Assembly (NCBI GenBank): GCA_943787265.1
Contig: CALSLT010000003.1
Span: 124,001 to 188,000 of the forward strand
Origin: an uncultured Planctomycetaceae bacterium
Lineage (GTDB): Bacteria; Planctomycetota; Planctomycetia; Planctomycetales; Planctomycetaceae
DNA length: 64,000 bases
Direction: 5' to 3'
Below, one piece after another: positions 57,003 through 64,000 of this stretch. A program made the translations under genes and the position numbers. Positions within the stretch are counted from its first letter, which is position 1, and each line of letters begins with the position of its first letter. The notes beneath the pieces were generated by a model. It did not search any database. It worked only from the letters and a program-made list of their open reading frames with translations, and was not told where the DNA came from.

Positions 57003-57986
57003 ATGACGGACTTTATCGACAATAATCCGACGCAGCCGTTGCCTGGCGAAGAATGCGGAGCGTTCGTGATTTCGCTCGACTTCGAACTGGCGTGGGGAAC
57101 TCGCGGTCGGCCAGCAGCTTCGAAAGTCGGTCCGTACCTGGACGGGGCTCGCGACGCGATTCGCGTCATGCTCGATCTGTTTGAAGAGTTCAACGTGTCG
57201 GCGACATGGGCGACCGTTGGAGCCTTGTTGATGGCTCAGCCGGGGGCTCAGCGTCGGCATCGGATGATCACGAATTCCCGCTTCAGCGATATTCCGGCGG
57301 GTGATCACATTTCTGCGCCCAACTGGTATGCGGAAGATCTTCTTGATCAGATTCTGCGGTGCTCGGTTTCGCAGGAAATCGGCTGTCACACACTCACTCA
57401 TCTCTACGTCAACACGCAGCTAGAAGGTCGCAGTGAGCTGGCGGATGAGCTTGATTTGTTTCTTGAACTGTTTGAAGAATTGCGACTGCCTCGGCCTCGT
57501 AGTTTTGTCTTTCCGAAGGCTTATCAGGCTCATTTTGATCTCCTGGCCGAACGGAACTTCTACGCGTATCGCGGTCCTGAGGATCGTTGGTACGAGTCTT
57601 TGCCGGGGACATTGCCTGCAGCCGGGATTCGCCTTGCGGATTCTGTGGCCGGGTTCACTCCGCGAGTTCGGAGGTGCGAGCATCACTCCCGTAATCTTTG
57701 GATGATTCCGGCTTCGCAGTTCTACTCGCCATTTATGGGGGTTGGCCGGTATGTCCCGCTGCAGTCACGCGTCCGCAAGGCGATCAACGGACTCAATCAT
57801 GCGGCAAAGCATGGGGGCGTTTATCACCTGTGGACACACCCGTTTAACATGGGGTATCGCACGGACGAGTTGATGCTTGGGTTCAGGCAGATCGTCGATC
57901 ACGCCGCGAAGCTTCGCAGTGACGGCAGATTGGAGATTCGCACGATGGCCGAACACGCTCCGTCAGCAGTTTCGCGGGCGGCGTAG
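57003..57986 (+). CDS. Polysaccharide deacetylase (NodB-like)
   Basis: 327 aa, start ATG 57003 (GTG 56994 also possible). The fold signature is complete by eye: FVISLDFELAWGTRG (catalytic Asp), VSATWATVGALLM, EIGCHTLTHLYVN (the H-x3-H metal pair), FVFPKAYQAHFDLLAE and the late YHLWTHPFNM His. It removes acetyl groups from N-acetylated sugars. There is no signal peptide, so it may act on precursors in the cytoplasm or on cell-surface polymer after a non-classical export. It ends 16 bp before the convergent PQQ gene. Confidence 0.88.
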   Translation: MTDFIDNNPTQPLPGEECGAFVISLDFELAWGTRGRPAASKVGPYLDGARDAIRVMLDLFEEFNVSATWATVGALLMAQPGAQRRHRMITNSRFSDIPAGDHISAPNWYAEDLLDQILRCSVSQEIGCHTLTHLYVNTQLEGRSELADELDLFLELFEELRLPRPRSFVFPKAYQAHFDLLAERNFYAYRGPEDRWYESLPGTLPAAGIRLADSVAGFTPRVRRCEHHSRNLWMIPASQFYSPFMGVGRYVPLQSRVRKAINGLNHAAKHGGVYHLWTHPFNMGYRTDELMLGFRQIVDHAAKLRSDGRLEIRTMAEHAPSAVSRAA

Positions 57987-58002
57987 TCGGTCGACGTTGA
58001 GT

Positions 58003-61000
58003 TCAACGCTCGCCTTCAAGTGCCATCCAGGATCGATTCTGGTAGCTGCAGCTACAACCGGCAGAGGCGTCCGGTACGAGCACCAAGCCGCCCACCGGAA
58101 GAGCGTTGATCCAGCAGCCCGGTCTGATGCCACCGTAATTTTCCGTACCGGCTTTTCGAGTGAAGTCGTGGTAGCCGAGAGTTCCGGAACGAAACATTAG
58201 CAGATTCTTTGATCCCGATACCTGACCGCATCCGTATGATTTTGGGACGGCCATCGCGATTACTTCGCCGGTTTTCAGGTCGAGTGCTGACGGGTGGGCG
58301 ATGATCGATTCGTCGTTGATCAGCGGACGCGTTCGGTAGCTGACTTTCTTTTCCCACAGACGATATCCGCCACCGGCGTGGAAGGCAGCGATTCGACCTC
58401 CGACTTCGGATGGCAAACGGAATGAGGTCGGTTGATAAAACATCAGCAGCACATCGTGAGCCTGACTGAAGGCCAGGGCTGTGCCGAAGATGTCCTTTTC
58501 TGAATCCCAGACGGGTTCGCCGCTCTTGACGTCGAGCGTCACCAGCTCGCCGGTGGCCTGTCCGACAGGCGGCTTCTTGGGTTTTTCGCCTCGCCGGGCC
58601 GGAGCGTTTGCCAGCAGGTCGTCGACGGCGAGAACGCGATCGATTAAGTGGAGCCGTCCGGCGCCGATCGCGATCGCGTTGTGGCGGATCGATTCCTTCG
58701 CGTCGTAACGCCACAGAAGTTTTCCGGACTCAACATCGTACGCGAACAGCGATGTCGACTCGGAGAACTGTTTTTCCATGTGGCTGTCGGCTCGGATGTA
58801 AGCGTGTTTGACGATGTGCGATTCATTGGCCGTCGAACCAAACAGGATTCCATCTTCGCACGCGATGTAACCCCAAACCGCTGGTTTGCCATCGGGGTGA
58901 GGCGGCGTTGCGAATGTTGATTTGACTTTGCCCGTCGCGGTGTCGATGCGAAAACATTGCTTACCGTTCCGCAGAAAAATGCTGTCGCCAGCGATGCAGA
59001 TGTTGCTGCCGGTGACGGCTGTGCCTGCCAGGTGGTCGGCGTTGTAAGCGTCAAGGATTCCCTTTTGTTCGAAACGCCACAGCGGCAACCCGTTGTACGC
59101 GTCGACAGCGATCAGCTCATCGATTCCTTCGGCAAACAAACGCCCTTCGTGGAATAGGGGAGAAGGACCTCGCCCATGACGTTGCGGGAGGTTGAGGTCG
59201 ATGTCTCGGAACCAGACAGCGGTCAGCGGGCCTTTGACTTCGTCGGTCGAGCACAGTGTGTTGGCCGGGTTTGAATAAAGGTGAGTCCAGGATCCAGCAC
59301 CGGACAGATCGCCGCGTGTTCGAACCGTCATCGATCCTGTCTGGCCGAAACACGCGACGCCTCCGTAAGGGCGTTGGAGTCGTGCGGCTTCGCTGGCGTC
59401 AAACGGCTCTTTCGCGTCGGTCAGCGAACGACTGGACACGACGAGGTTGGCAAAGAACTTCGGCAGGTGAGTGTCAGACAGGCTGCCCTGATGAATGGTT
59501 ACTCGTGATCCGTAAAGGCCGGCGGCTGCGAGTTTCTTTCGTGCGGAAGCGACTTTCTTAGCGTCGGCCTCGATGCCGACGACGTGCAGATTCGATTGCT
59601 TAGCGAGTTCGCAAGCCAACGCCCCGTCGCCACATCCCAGGTCGACGCAGTAGCCGTTGGTGACTCCCGACCGGCTCAGAATCTCGGCTGCCGTTTTCTT
59701 CAGAGCGTCATCTTTTCGGTAGGCAGTGTCTGAGGCTGCGAGTTGGAATTCCGCGCCGAAGTTGCCAGCCTCAGTCGCCGCCGAGTAGCAGTGCACTGCT
59801 CCCGTGTCCGTGCTGACGAACAATCTTCCATTGGAAGAAGCCAGACCGTACGCGACGCCATCGGATTCGGTCGACCAGCAAAGTTTCTGCGTCTTGAGAT
59901 CGACTGTCGCGATGTGGTTTCCGGCACTCGTTACTGCCGTCTGACCTGCGATGATAAGTGAGGTTCCAGTGGGCACGTCCGAGATTTGCCACAACGAATC
60001 GTGGGCCGGAATCTTTGTCGGATTTCCTTTGCGGTCCGTGCCGTCTTTCATCACGGGTTTCAACGCACGCAACTGATTGCTGGTTCCGTGAATGATCCCT
60101 TCGGAGAATCTGGCGACGGCTCCGGAAACTCGATCTGCCAGCAGTGAGCCGTCGGTCGTCTGGTAGGTGTAGCCGCCGTTGTAGAGCAGGTTTGCTTCGA
60201 GCATCGCCGCGGTGTGCCCTCGGCGAGTGTTCTCCTGAAGTCGGTAATAGTCGAACTTGCCGGTTGCTCGGTTGAAAGCAGCGGGGACGGCTCGCCCCGT
60301 CGGCACGAACAGGCGGTCATCGCTGGCCAGGAAGTAGCCTTGAGCGGACACTCCGCTTTTCGCATTTGCTCCGCCGTGAGGTTGCGGCATGTCGATGCCG
60401 CCGGAACTGTCGTTCGTCCAGACGATCTCTCCGGTGTCTGGATTCATGGCGTGAATGAAGACGCCTTCCGATTGCCAGATGCCGGCTCCCCAATAGAGCA
60501 GCCCGTCGTGAATGACTGGCCCGCCGCGAGCGGGCCACTTCGAGATGATTTGTGTGTTACCGAGGACTCTGTCATCGGCGGGGCCGCCTCGCCAGCGGTT
60601 GATCAATTCGCCGTTAGAAATCTTCAAGGCGTAGAGGTACCCGTCATCGCTGACGACGTAGAGCCGATCTTTCCAGACGTTCGGAGCAAATCGCACGGGG
60701 CCGCCCGTCATGAAGGTCCACCTGGACGCTCCCGTTTCAGCGTGCAGCGCCGACACTTTTCCATTCACAGAGCTTCCGAAAAACACTGCTCCGTCTGCGG
60801 CGACGACATGCGACACTCGGTCGAAGCTCATCCGATCATCGCGCGGCCAGGCGGGGCTTGGAGCGTGGATGGGATGAAATGACCAGCGTAGTTTCAGGTC
60901 GGCCGACAGCTCGTCCGGTGTGTAGCCGCTGCGAGCGGAGTCGCCACGCCACATTGGCCAGTCAGCGCTCTTTGCCGTCGAGATTTGAACACTGGCGAGT

Positions 61001-61041
61001 GTCAGAACAGCCGCGAGATATGACGCGATAAACGTTTTCAT
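58003..61041 (-). CDS. Secreted PQQ-like beta-propeller with internal SAM methyltransferase-like domain
   Basis: 1012 aa with a signal peptide (MKTFIASYLAAVLTLASVQI). Residues about 25-440 form PQQ-type propeller blades (DWPMWRGDSARSGYTPDE, WRGGPADDRVLGNTQIISKW, YRLQENTRRGHTAAMLEANL). Residues about 455-560 contain a class I methyltransferase pattern: YCVDLGCGDGALACELAK (SAM loop), VVGIEADAKKVASARKKLAA and VTIHQGSLSDTHLPKFFANL. Propeller blades then resume. The SAM loop is intact. A secreted methyltransferase would lack cytosolic SAM, so the domain may bind something else. A GAGGAA ribosome site precedes the start. Confidence 0.85.
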   Translation of the reverse strand: MKTFIASYLAAVLTLASVQISTAKSADWPMWRGDSARSGYTPDELSADLKLRWSFHPIHAPSPAWPRDDRMSFDRVSHVVAADGAVFFGSSVNGKVSALHAETGASRWTFMTGGPVRFAPNVWKDRLYVVSDDGYLYALKISNGELINRWRGGPADDRVLGNTQIISKWPARGGPVIHDGLLYWGAGIWQSEGVFIHAMNPDTGEIVWTNDSSGGIDMPQPHGGANAKSGVSAQGYFLASDDRLFVPTGRAVPAAFNRATGKFDYYRLQENTRRGHTAAMLEANLLYNGGYTYQTTDGSLLADRVSGAVARFSEGIIHGTSNQLRALKPVMKDGTDRKGNPTKIPAHDSLWQISDVPTGTSLIIAGQTAVTSAGNHIATVDLKTQKLCWSTESDGVAYGLASSNGRLFVSTDTGAVHCYSAATEAGNFGAEFQLAASDTAYRKDDALKKTAAEILSRSGVTNGYCVDLGCGDGALACELAKQSNLHVVGIEADAKKVASARKKLAAAGLYGSRVTIHQGSLSDTHLPKFFANLVVSSRSLTDAKEPFDASEAARLQRPYGGVACFGQTGSMTVRTRGDLSGAGSWTHLYSNPANTLCSTDEVKGPLTAVWFRDIDLNLPQRHGRGPSPLFHEGRLFAEGIDELIAVDAYNGLPLWRFEQKGILDAYNADHLAGTAVTGSNICIAGDSIFLRNGKQCFRIDTATGKVKSTFATPPHPDGKPAVWGYIACEDGILFGSTANESHIVKHAYIRADSHMEKQFSESTSLFAYDVESGKLLWRYDAKESIRHNAIAIGAGRLHLIDRVLAVDDLLANAPARRGEKPKKPPVGQATGELVTLDVKSGEPVWDSEKDIFGTALAFSQAHDVLLMFYQPTSFRLPSEVGGRIAAFHAGGGYRLWEKKVSYRTRPLINDESIIAHPSALDLKTGEVIAMAVPKSYGCGQVSGSKNLLMFRSGTLGYHDFTRKAGTENYGGIRPGCWINALPVGGLVLVPDASAGCSCSYQNRSWMALEGER

Positions 61042-61055
61042 TTTGACTTGTTCCT

Positions 61056-61087
61056 CAGAAGGGCAATCTACCAGAAGGGCAATCTAC
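61056..61087. repeat. Perfect 16-bp tandem duplication
   Basis: CAGAAGGGCAATCTAC occurs at 61056-61071 and again at 61072-61087 with no spacer. On the sense strand it lies in the leader of the PQQ/methyltransferase gene, directly upstream of its ribosome site. The duplication may be recent. Confidence 0.7.
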
Positions 61088-61093
61088 GCTGCT

Positions 61094-62203
61094 TTAGTGC
61101 CTGGACGCTGCTGTCATGTCATAACGGAGGTTGAACTGGTGCTCATCTCGTGACGGAACAATTTTCGTTGCTTCAGTGAATTCGTTTCTGGATGGAATCC
61201 AGGTACGGACTTCGATCCGGTTTTCCTGCGGGACGAAACGCATGATTCGAAGACCGTTCGAACCGTAGTCCGACAGGACTTCGTGGATGAGATTGCCGTG
61301 CTCGACGAACGAAGATTGATGCATCGCCTGCGTTCTGCTTTGGTCGCCGCAGCAGATCATGAACAGGTTGCGATGTTTACGGAAGCACTTGTCCCACATT
61401 TGCTGGGGAGTGTTGCCGCGGTCGCCGTGACACTTCTTCCATTGCATGCGGCCTTTGGTCGCGTCGAAGTAGTCTTGTGGTTCTTTTGGCTTGCCGCGTG
61501 GGCCGAGCCCCATGTGACTTGTCACAATTGCTCGTCGGTCTGAGTGAGCCTTCAGGATTCCGTCCGCCCAGGCGAGGACATCATCCGGAGCGTTGCATTC
61601 AAGGTGCAAAAACACGAAGTCGAAGCCTTCCGCTGAGAACAGTTGAAAACTGTTGGCGTTGTTGCCGGAGACGGCGACGCTTTCTCGTTCACTTTTGAAG
61701 TGTCCGCCGTACCAGTCGAATTTTTCATAACGCGAGGCCGGGAAGAATTCCTGAAACAAGGACGAGTCTCCAGACCGAACCATGTCGTGATTTCCGACGG
61801 AAATTCCGTAGGGAGCGCGACCGTGCAGCTTGTCCATCATCTGTCGGGCGACCGTCCACTGCTCTCGATTATTGACGTCAACGATGTCGCCAACGTGCGA
61901 GACGAACGCAATTCGCTGCTCGTCAAGATTCTCGGCAATCCACGTCGCGTAAGAATCGAAGACCGGATTTGTCACCGGAACCGCGGTCTTTGATTTCTCG
62001 TCGGCTGCTCCGCCACGGTAGTGCTGCGTGTCCGGAATGACGGCGATGCTGAATGTACCCTGCGGCGCGGATGGAAACTCATCGGCAATGGCAGCAGTGC
62101 TGATCGCCAGGATGCAGAGCACCGCTTGGCATATGTCATGAATGCGCTTCCGGAAGGGGGATGCGGATGGGCCGGCTGGGCGACTGCAGATCGTACTCTT
62201 CAT
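61094..62203 (-). CDS. Exported metallophosphoesterase
   Basis: 369 aa from the ATG at 62203 (AAAGGAA ribosome site); the upstream Met at 62269 adds residues unlike a signal. The signal helix AVLCILAISTAAIADE exports it. Calcineurin-type motifs are complete: VIPDTQHY, HVGDIVDVN, GNHD and SHMG, with a metal-bridging His. It resembles purple-acid-phosphatase-like/Ser-Thr phosphatase-type enzymes of planctomycetes. It lies between the isomerase-like and PQQ genes on one strand, so all three are probably co-transcribed. Confidence 0.9.
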   Translation of the reverse strand: MKSTICSRPAGPSASPFRKRIHDICQAVLCILAISTAAIADEFPSAPQGTFSIAVIPDTQHYRGGAADEKSKTAVPVTNPVFDSYATWIAENLDEQRIAFVSHVGDIVDVNNREQWTVARQMMDKLHGRAPYGISVGNHDMVRSGDSSLFQEFFPASRYEKFDWYGGHFKSERESVAVSGNNANSFQLFSAEGFDFVFLHLECNAPDDVLAWADGILKAHSDRRAIVTSHMGLGPRGKPKEPQDYFDATKGRMQWKKCHGDRGNTPQQMWDKCFRKHRNLFMICCGDQSRTQAMHQSSFVEHGNLIHEVLSDYGSNGLRIMRFVPQENRIEVRTWIPSRNEFTEATKIVPSRDEHQFNLRYDMTAASRH

Positions 62204-62269
62204 TTCGTTCCTTTGGCTGTCCTGGCCGCGTTGGGGGCATGCGTCTTTGAGGGGCGGTCTATAGTTCAT

Positions 62270-63172
62270 CTAGTTCGAAGCGAGCATCCACTTTGTCAGT
62301 TGATCACGCAACCAGGTGGTCTCTCGAACGTAAGCTTTGGTGTCGTCGTTCCAGTGTTCGATGGCCCAGGGGCCTCGGAAGCCAGACTTCCAGCCGATGT
62401 CGAAGCAGCGGCGAATGTCGTACTTTGCGTGGTGGTTCTTATCGTCCAGATCGAACACTTTGAAGTCGCACGTCACTGCGCTGGGAAACGATTTTTCCAG
62501 AGCTTCGTAACGAACGTCGTCGTCCCAGTTGCCGGTGTCAGGGCCGGACGCGACGTTGTGGCCGATGGCTTTGACGACTCGCTGAATGGAATCCGGATCG
62601 GACTTCAGCCAGCCGCCATTCTCCACGAGAAGCTGAATCCCTCGCTCCCCGGCAAACATCGCCAGTTCACGGTGCGCGGCAACTTTCGATGCATCATCGG
62701 AGCTGCTGATTTTCGGCACGGTGAAACGGATCCAGCGAGCATCGAGCATTGCCGCAATCTCGACCTGCTGACGAGCGTTGCTCATGGCGAGCTTTCGCTC
62801 GTCCGAGTCCTGGCTGTAGAGGTCGCCGAATTTGTGATTGACCTTCAGGTTTGAGAAGAAGCAATCGCAATCGTCGGCGGCCTTCCGCACGCGTTCGATG
62901 TAGCCAGGTTCGTAAGACGTTAACCAGCGAGTGTTGAAATCGATCAACCGCATGCCGAGTTCGTCTCGCATGAAGCCGGGCAGCGTGAGTGCTGTGAGGA
63001 TTCGGTTGATCCGCTGGAAATCGAGCCCGCCGGTCGTGATACCGATCATCCTGTCCAAAGACGGTCTGGATGATTCAGCACTGTGAACCGTGCTCTGCAC
63101 TGTGCAAAAACCGGCGATCGCTGCGGCGGTAGTCCCTCGAAGGAATTTACGTCGATCCAGCACGCGTGTCAT
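62270..63172 (-). CDS. Sugar phosphate isomerase/epimerase-like protein, Tat-exported
   Basis: 300 aa from the ATG at 63172 (AGGAG nearby). The Tat signal DRRKFLRGTTAAAIAGF is followed by an AP_endonuc_2/xylose-isomerase-like TIM barrel: GITTGGLDFQRINRIL, DCFFSNLKVNHKFGDL, RGIQLLVENGGWLKSD, VASGPDTGNWDDD, CDFKVFDLD and the late FRGPWAIEHWNDD acid/His positions. It may act on sugars or inositols, here in the periplasm; the substrate is not visible. It ends 66 bp before the metallophosphoesterase start. Confidence 0.85.
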   Translation of the reverse strand: MTRVLDRRKFLRGTTAAAIAGFCTVQSTVHSAESSRPSLDRMIGITTGGLDFQRINRILTALTLPGFMRDELGMRLIDFNTRWLTSYEPGYIERVRKAADDCDCFFSNLKVNHKFGDLYSQDSDERKLAMSNARQQVEIAAMLDARWIRFTVPKISSSDDASKVAAHRELAMFAGERGIQLLVENGGWLKSDPDSIQRVVKAIGHNVASGPDTGNWDDDVRYEALEKSFPSAVTCDFKVFDLDDKNHHAKYDIRRCFDIGWKSGFRGPWAIEHWNDDTKAYVRETTWLRDQLTKWMLASN

Positions 63173-63265
63173 GGCGGTGCTCCTGCGTCGGCAAAGCAAA
63201 GGTTCCATCTCTTGATGATGGTGTTGCTTTGGTCGCGCAGGATCAAGGCTGTTGGCAACGGCGAA

Positions 63266-63991
63266 TCAGGCCTGGGCAGTTTGAGCTGGAGCGAACGAGA
63301 GTCGGAACTCGCCGACTCGTGATTCCAGATGCTTGAGGATCGCGATGATGAACAGGGTCACGCCGAGCATCTCGAAAGTTTCTTCGGTGGCCGCAGCAAG
63401 AATGTAAAAGATGTGTTCCTCGCCGAGTGCGTCCATAAATGCTCCGCCGACAAACTCCAGACCGAGAGCTCCGCCGACAAAGAAACAGCCTGAGACGATG
63501 AATCGGTTTCTCGTCTTACGGTCAAGATTGAGCACGAACTTAAGAAAGGCCAGACCAACCGCTCCGACAAAGAAGACTCCGGGAATTACCCACGCGAAGA
63601 AGAAAATGCCGTTTGCACCAAAGTGCGTTTGAAGAGGCAAGATGAGGCTTTCATGAAAGCTGGCCGCTTCGTCGAGTGAAAGCAGGCAGAACAACGATGC
63701 CAATGCGGCCCAGTGTTTCCACCATCGGTCGCGTTGGTTGAAAGCGACGGTCGCGACCACCGCGAGTAACGCTGAGGCGGCGAGCAGAAGAATCGACGAA
63801 TACCAGGCTGGAACGGAGCCTTCGCTGTCGACTGTGAATCGCCGAGCAATGTCGGAGATGCTCCACGAGATCGGTCGAAGCTGATACTCGGCAAGCTGCA
63901 TGGGCACGGACAGAAGGCCAAACAAAGCAACGATGCTCAGCATGACTTTCTGAATGGTCTTAATCGATGGTGAGAATTTCTGAGCTTGCAC
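63266..63991 (-). CDS. Uncharacterised multi-pass membrane protein
   Basis: 241 aa from a GTG at 63991; an in-frame TGA two codons upstream rules out a much longer start, while Met at 63943 is an alternative. Six hydrophobic segments are visible (MLSIVALFGLLSVPMQLAEY, ILLLAASALLAVVATVAFNQ, FCLLSLDEAASFHESLIL, FFFAWVIPGVFFVGAVGLAF, IVSGCFFVGGALGLEFVGGA, FEMLGVTLFIIAILKH). The conserved-looking SLDEAASFHE and EETFEMLG motifs suggest a defined but unnamed family; no enzymatic signature is seen. It lies 93 bp upstream of the isomerase-like gene on the same strand. Confidence 0.75.
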   Translation of the reverse strand: MQAQKFSPSIKTIQKVMLSIVALFGLLSVPMQLAEYQLRPISWSISDIARRFTVDSEGSVPAWYSSILLLAASALLAVVATVAFNQRDRWWKHWAALASLFCLLSLDEAASFHESLILPLQTHFGANGIFFFAWVIPGVFFVGAVGLAFLKFVLNLDRKTRNRFIVSGCFFVGGALGLEFVGGAFMDALGEEHIFYILAAATEETFEMLGVTLFIIAILKHLESRVGEFRLSFAPAQTAQA

Positions 63992-64000
63992 TGGTCAGGT

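Noticed and set aside
62021-62854. 277-codon frame on plus strand
   Set aside because: Antisense to the metallophosphoesterase and isomerase-like genes, which carry full motifs.
1-64000. tRNA, rRNA, CRISPR or integrase genes
   Set aside because: None recognised by eye on either strand; in particular no integrase or transposase was found for the 9.4-13.8 kb segment.

Overview
The window is a 64 kb piece of a planctomycete chromosome (phylum Planctomycetota). Several features point there: formylglycine sulfatases, PSCyt/DUF1549/DUF1553 cytochromes, repeated DUF1501 proteins, DUF1592/DUF1552 pairs, PQQ-propeller proteins and BlaI/BlaR1 pairs outside any beta-lactamase context. I cannot name the genus.

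Layout. 0-9.4 kb (intact genes): U32 peptidase/RNA-hydroxylase homologue, SixA-like phosphatase, two sulfatases, murD and a PIN-PhoH ATPase. 9.4-13.8 kb: an apparent insertion after phoH. It carries a lipoprotein gene and, divergent from it, a mechanosensitive channel fused to a peptidoglycan-binding domain. Imperfect inverted repeats bound it, and a second, orphan copy of the phoH 3' end lies on the far side. 13.9-20.9 kb: a minus-strand periplasmic nitrate reductase operon (tetraheme cytochrome, NrfC-like ferredoxin, NrfD, NapD, NapA, four-heme NapB, small conserved protein). 21-30.7 kb: ruvB, a TPR protein, a REC-HATPase regulator, a DUF1592/DUF1552 pair and a WD40 protein. 31-36.2 kb: a BlaI-BlaR1 operon with a probable pseudo-protease and a propeller-cytochrome. 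36.2-41.7 kb: PSCyt-DUF1549/1553 with two DUF1501 genes. 42.8-58 kb: an exopolysaccharide locus, with Wza, Wzc-type kinase and O-antigen ligase on minus and, divergently, four GT4 glycosyltransferases, a membrane glycosyltransferase, an ATP-grasp enzyme and a polysaccharide deacetylase on plus. 58-64 kb: a secreted PQQ propeller with an internal methyltransferase domain, a metallophosphoesterase, a sugar-phosphate isomerase-like protein and a membrane protein.

The most unusual signal is at 12.3-18.75 kb. Five consecutive large genes (channel, small protein, napB, napA, nrfD) are out of frame, and all 15 frame changes I could resolve are single-base insertions. Removing them gives five open frames whose lengths divide exactly by three. 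No such event is seen in the rest of the window, apart from one optional case at 54.4 kb. This is either an uncorrected read-error patch or a very odd decay pattern, and the nitrate reductase genes should be read as probably functional until checked.

Functionally the window combines cell-wall work (murD), breakdown of sulfated polysaccharide (sulfatases, PSCyt/DUF1501 families), nitrate respiration, signal-responsive proteolysis (BlaI/BlaR1) and capsule/EPS synthesis. All positions, alignments and identity counts were read by eye; no database search was run.
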